A stretch of 64,000 bases of DNA from Gnomoniopsis sp. IMI 355080 (Eukaryota; Ascomycota; Sordariomycetes; Diaporthales; Gnomoniaceae), in assembly GCA_027946555.1 (NCBI GenBank), contig JAPEVC010000007.1, positions 186,001 to 250,000 of the forward strand. The letters are read 5' to 3'. This document shows, in pieces, positions 60,642 through 64,000 of the stretch. The translations under genes and the position numbers were made by a program. Within the stretch, counting starts at the first letter, position 1. Every line of letters begins with the position of its first letter. The notes beneath the pieces were generated by a model, which saw only the letters and a program-made list of their open reading frames with translations, was not told the DNA's origin and did no database searches.

Positions 60642-62058
60642 CTAGACGTCTTCAAATTCTATCTCCTCGTCGTCATCATCATCCTCAGGCTCCTCGACCT
60701 TGATCTTCTTGGCTGGTCTGTCTTCCTCACCTGGGCTGTCACGTTTCAGTGGAGAATTCCCGCTGCCGTTGGCCGTTGGCTCCTTCTTCACAGGAACGCT
60801 CGACTGACGGAGTGGAGAGGGTGCGGGTTTCAAGCCTTGGCTCGCAGGCACAGGGGTACCAATGGAAGGCGTGGGCACCACGTCTTCGAACTCGTCCTCT
60901 GAGTCCTCGTCATCTGAGTCTTCTTCCTTCTTGAGCGCAGCTGCAGCAGCCAACTCCTCCTGTTCCCTTTTGAGATCGTCCATGTAATTCTTCAGCTCCA
61001 GAGCCTGCTTGGCATCCAAGCTTTGCTGCTTGTCATCGACCTTCTTCTCAGGCTCGGCCCTGACGAGTGATTCTCCAGTTGGTGTCCCCACAAATGATCC
61101 CCCGTTAACCGTGCTGGAGGACATCCAAACCGGCAGGGCGTTCTGTTTGGCAATTTTCTCCTTGCGCAGCCGTTCTGCCTCCTTCTCTTCCTCAGTCGGA
61201 CCATCCGATGTCGAGATCTTGATGTCGATCTTCTTGGGCCCTGTATCCGCCAGTCCCTTGACACTTGTCGGTTTGATGGGTTCAACAACAGTAGCTTTCG
61301 CGACCTGGTGCTGTTCATCGCGAACGACAGGTAGTGCAGTCTGAATTGCGTAGTCAAAATTGTTGTCAGGGACAACCACGCCATCGATCCGGACCAGCAA
61401 ATCAGTGATGAATTTCAGTTGGTTGTTAAGCCTGGTGACCTTCTCATGGCCAGCCGAGGTCCGGTCAATCTCATGATTGAGTATGGTCTTGCATTTCTCA
61501 CATGCAAAGCCCTTCTCGGTGATCATGTTGAGAACCTCCAGCTGGGTATAGTCGGACTTGCATCTCGGGCAAACGTACTCCTTCCGCTCGCTCGCTGGGA
61601 TGGTAGGGACCTGCATGTCTTTGCCAAGCTTATAGACTCTCCACTTGATGGCATCGATCGTCTGACGGTAGTCGATGTAGTAGTAAATCCGATTGCTCGG
61701 CCGGACGGCGCCCTCTTTTAGCTCGGATCGCACGTGTCTGCATTGATCTTGAGTAAGCGCGAAATGCCCACTAGAACACAATCAAACGTACGAATGCAAG
61801 AAACGATCATCCTTCAACTTGGCGCACAGCTTGTGGAGGTCCTTCATGGCGGAGATGTTCAGCAGATATCCTAAGTCGTCATCGCGCAATCTGGTGCGAG
61901 CACGTCAGCATGCCGCATATCCTTCGAGTACGTTGTGGGAAGACCAACGCTCCGTGTATAGCTAAAGCATCAACAACGAGGACGTGGCGAACGTCGTAAG
62001 GAGGCTGGCTGTAGAAAGCGCGCGCGCAGGAGCGCACAAGTTGCTTGGAAAGATCCAT
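60642..62058 (-). CDS. TFA1: Transcription initiation factor TFIIE alpha subunit
   Basis: Large subunit of TFIIE, which recruits TFIIH to the RNA polymerase II pre-initiation complex. Exons 62058-61949, 61890-61792 and 61737-60642 join to 1305 bases (434 residues), close to the yeast protein. An N-terminal winged helix (about 1-105) begins MDLSKQLVRSCARAFY and includes ALRDDDLGYLLNISAMKDLHKL. The zinc ribbon is CPRCKSDYTQLEVLNM...FACEKCKTILNHE, two Cys pairs. A helical segment follows (VTRLNNQLKFITDLLVRID), then low-complexity linker and a Lys/Glu-rich region. The end is very acidic (EEPEDDDDDEEIEFEDV), as in other fungal TFIIE alpha proteins. Both introns lie in the winged-helix part. The model is in phase throughout. 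Confidence 0.93.
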
Positions 62059-63126
62059 GTTGATGTATGGCCAGAAGTGGTCGCAGACCGCAAATTCGAC
62101 GTCGCACTCTGCAAGTATTATTGATACAAAGGTGGTATATCGCGGCGCAGGAACTGATGGTGCGGCGGACGTTGAAAGGTTGACGTGACTGTCGGCAGGT
62201 CAGGAAATTGGGCTAGGGTCGCGAAGTTGAATGGCGGACAAGCAGAGACAAAGCGGCAAGCCGACGTACCGACTCAGCACTGACAACGTCTTCACCAGAC
62301 TATAGTCTCACCCGTTGACAGATACCAAATCGGCAGACGCGTGGAAGAGGGAGCGGCTTCGAAACAGCAGCAATGTGCCACAAGGACGAGGTCAGTTCCG
62401 TCGCAGTATCATTTCGGGTTGAGGAGGAGTCGCTCAAAGACGGAGCGCAACGTGGTGTGAGAACGCCTCGTATTTTATTTCCAATAGTGGACTCCAATTC
62501 TCGTCTCAACAGGATGGAGCTGTTCCGATGCTGTGAGTGAGAAGCCTCAATTTCCTTGACAAGGCGTGAGAGGTGACGTTGAAAATGCAAGCCAAAAGTG
62601 AAGAGGCTCCGTGCCAGCCTAATTTAGAAGAGTCAGCCCCACATGGTCAACCTGGACGCTGGTGGATGACTAAGATGCGTGCTAGGAATGTTGACACTTG
62701 TATCCCAACGCCGGCGAAGTTTGATCTGATATATACTTCGTCTTCAGTTGTTTTCTCTTTTCTTTCTTTTTGGAGCCGTACTGTAGAGCATTGAAGACTT
62801 TCCAAAATTAAATACATAGACCTTTATCTACCTCTTGTCCAGCTGGATAGGTCGGTTGGTAGCTTCCAGAGGCCTCAGTGCTCCAGCCGGGCTCCTCTTA
62901 TTAGTCCCTCCGCGGCCCTTCGTCATTATATCGTCGTGATTGATCCGGGTCGAGGATGCCTTCCCATTGCTCTTCGCAACTCCACTCAAATGACAGTGAC
63001 GCGCAGCCGCTTTTATAGCGCCTTTGAAAACAATGTAGCTGCGCTGTCCCGTGTGTTCAGCCCGTCAAGTCATATCTGCTTTGTCCATTGTGCCAGTCAC
63101 ATTGTGCGGTGATCGCGGCCCCCACC
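62059..63126. other. Divergent intergenic region TFA1/POL4
   Basis: Shared promoter region of divergent genes; about 1 kb, no coding sequence supported. Confidence 0.5.
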
Positions 63127-64000
63127 ATGGATCTCAAATTGCCACCAATCTTCCTTCTGGCCACTCGTCTTGACGCTGATGAGCTGCAAAAGTGGGAGGA
63201 AAAAATACCTACGCTCACTCGGGATGTTAGAGAGGCACAATTCATTGTAGGCAAGAGTACGTCACAACCTCATATACATGCCGAGTTTCAAGACATCTTG
63301 GGAGGAAGAGGAAACCTTCTTGCATCAGGCGGTTCTACGATACGTACTTACCCAATAGACCGTGACTTTGGGCGCTAATTTCACAGGGCAGTTTCGCAAA
63401 AAGCGAGAGCACAGTTTGAGTTACGGAAATTGAGGCTCTCAACGGATGAAGCCTCACCCATTCAAGAGAACGGACCGTCTCAAGCCAAAGGACGGAAGAT
63501 TGTTGACACACGAGAGTACGATTGCCGTAGTGTGTCGCCCACAGACTCAGATGTTGATAGTCTCATATCTGACGGTGAGAGCCAAACACTGTCCGAGACA
63601 CCAGTCTTCTCGAGGGATGACACCGTTAAGGTTGTCAGGATCGCCTGGCTTCAAGACTCCATGTCACGAGGCAAACTTCTCGATTACCGTCAATACCTCG
63701 TTTTCGAGGCTGTGAAAGAGTCACACAAGGCGCCAAAATCATCGTCAGCGGAGTTAATGAGGAGAGCCCGAGATGTCGCCGCAGAATCATCTCAGACTGG
63801 CACATCGCCACACGCTTCGTACGGACGGCATAGGGAAGGCGGTCACCCTAACAAGGCGCCATCCCTCTTGCCACAATCGACTACGGAAGAGCATGTGATA
63901 GCAAAGCTGCCTCCCATACCGGCGTACTTGAATGTTAAATACTCATGCCAGCGTCCGACCTTGGTGCACCCACCAAACGAGGCTTTCATCGACAAGCTAA
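63127..64000 (+). CDS. POL4: Family X DNA polymerase (Pol4 / mu-lambda type), 5' part
   Basis: Gap-filling polymerase for end joining and base repair; cut off by the window's right edge. Exon 1 (63127-63256) begins MDLKLPPIFLLATRLDADEL, the start of the BRCT-type N terminus. Exon 2 begins at 63392 and is open to 64000: ISQKARAQFELRKLRL, a low-complexity acidic stretch, then the end of the BRCT region VKVVRIAWLQDSMSRGKLLDYRQYLVFEA. A Ser-rich linker follows, then IPAYLNVKYSCQRPTLVHPPNEAFIDKL, which leads into the lyase/8-kDa domain in fungal Pol4. The acceptor is the second of two AGs 5 bases apart (CACAGGGCAG|TTTCGC); only it keeps the frame. The catalytic polymerase domain would lie outside the window. 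Confidence 0.85.

Overview
The window is nuclear DNA of a filamentous ascomycete (Pezizomycotina, most likely a Sordariomycete and plausibly Hypocreales). The evidence is short GT-AG introns of about 50-170 bases with CTGAC-like branch points, compact single genes on both strands separated by 0.3-6 kb of gene-free DNA, and a gene set of class V myosin, a WAPL homologue, an O-GlcNAc-transferase-like protein, a HET-domain relic and fungal URC1. There are no operons, CRISPR arrays or intact transposons. All gene models were built by hand from reading frame, splice sites and remembered family sequence. Each accepted multi-exon model gives a length divisible by three and restores conserved family sequence across its junctions.

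Layout. 0-15 kb: ribosomal protein L12 (+), a gene-free stretch of about 6 kb, a 1588-residue OGT/SPINDLY-like protein with TPR repeats (+), then a broken HET-domain gene. 15-25 kb: class V myosin (-) and D-3-phosphoglycerate dehydrogenase (-). 26-36 kb: nucleosome assembly protein NAP1 (+), the adenylate kinase/ribosome factor FAP7 (+), the ITP pyrophosphatase HAM1 (+), a C78-family cysteine peptidase of the ZUFSP/Mug105 type (-) and cytosolic seryl-tRNA synthetase (-). 37-42 kb: Rheb GTPase (-) and a WAPL-type cohesin release factor (-). 42-49 kb: uracil phosphoribosyltransferase FUR1 (+), transcription elongation factor ELF1 (-) and URC1, a GTP-cyclohydrolase-II-like protein of uracil catabolism (+). 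52-64 kb: a Ser/Pro-rich protein of unknown function (+), an uncertain multi-exon locus (-), ribosomal protein S1/S3a (+), a Rab18-like GTPase (+), a mitochondrial alpha/beta hydrolase (-), the TFIIE alpha subunit (-) and the 5' part of a family X DNA polymerase (Pol4, +) that runs off the right edge.

Most genes are housekeeping: translation (RPL12, RPS1, seryl-tRNA synthetase, FAP7), chromatin and transcription (NAP1, WAPL, ELF1, TFIIE alpha), traffic and signalling (myosin V, Rheb, Rab18-like), and nucleotide or amino-acid metabolism (SER3, HAM1, FUR1, URC1). One functional neighbourhood stands out: FUR1, which converts uracil to UMP, lies 2.2 kb from URC1, with only ELF1 between them. Both act in the URC route of uracil use.

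The least ordinary features are the 18-exon URC1 gene with a 4-base micro-exon, a stop-free 57-base intron inside class II motif 2 of seryl-tRNA synthetase, the OGT-like protein in an ascomycete, the HET-gene relic with an integrase-like segment next to it, an uncharacterised locus at 54.5-55.6 kb, and recurring short palindromes confined to intergenic DNA. I found no clearly new multi-gene system.
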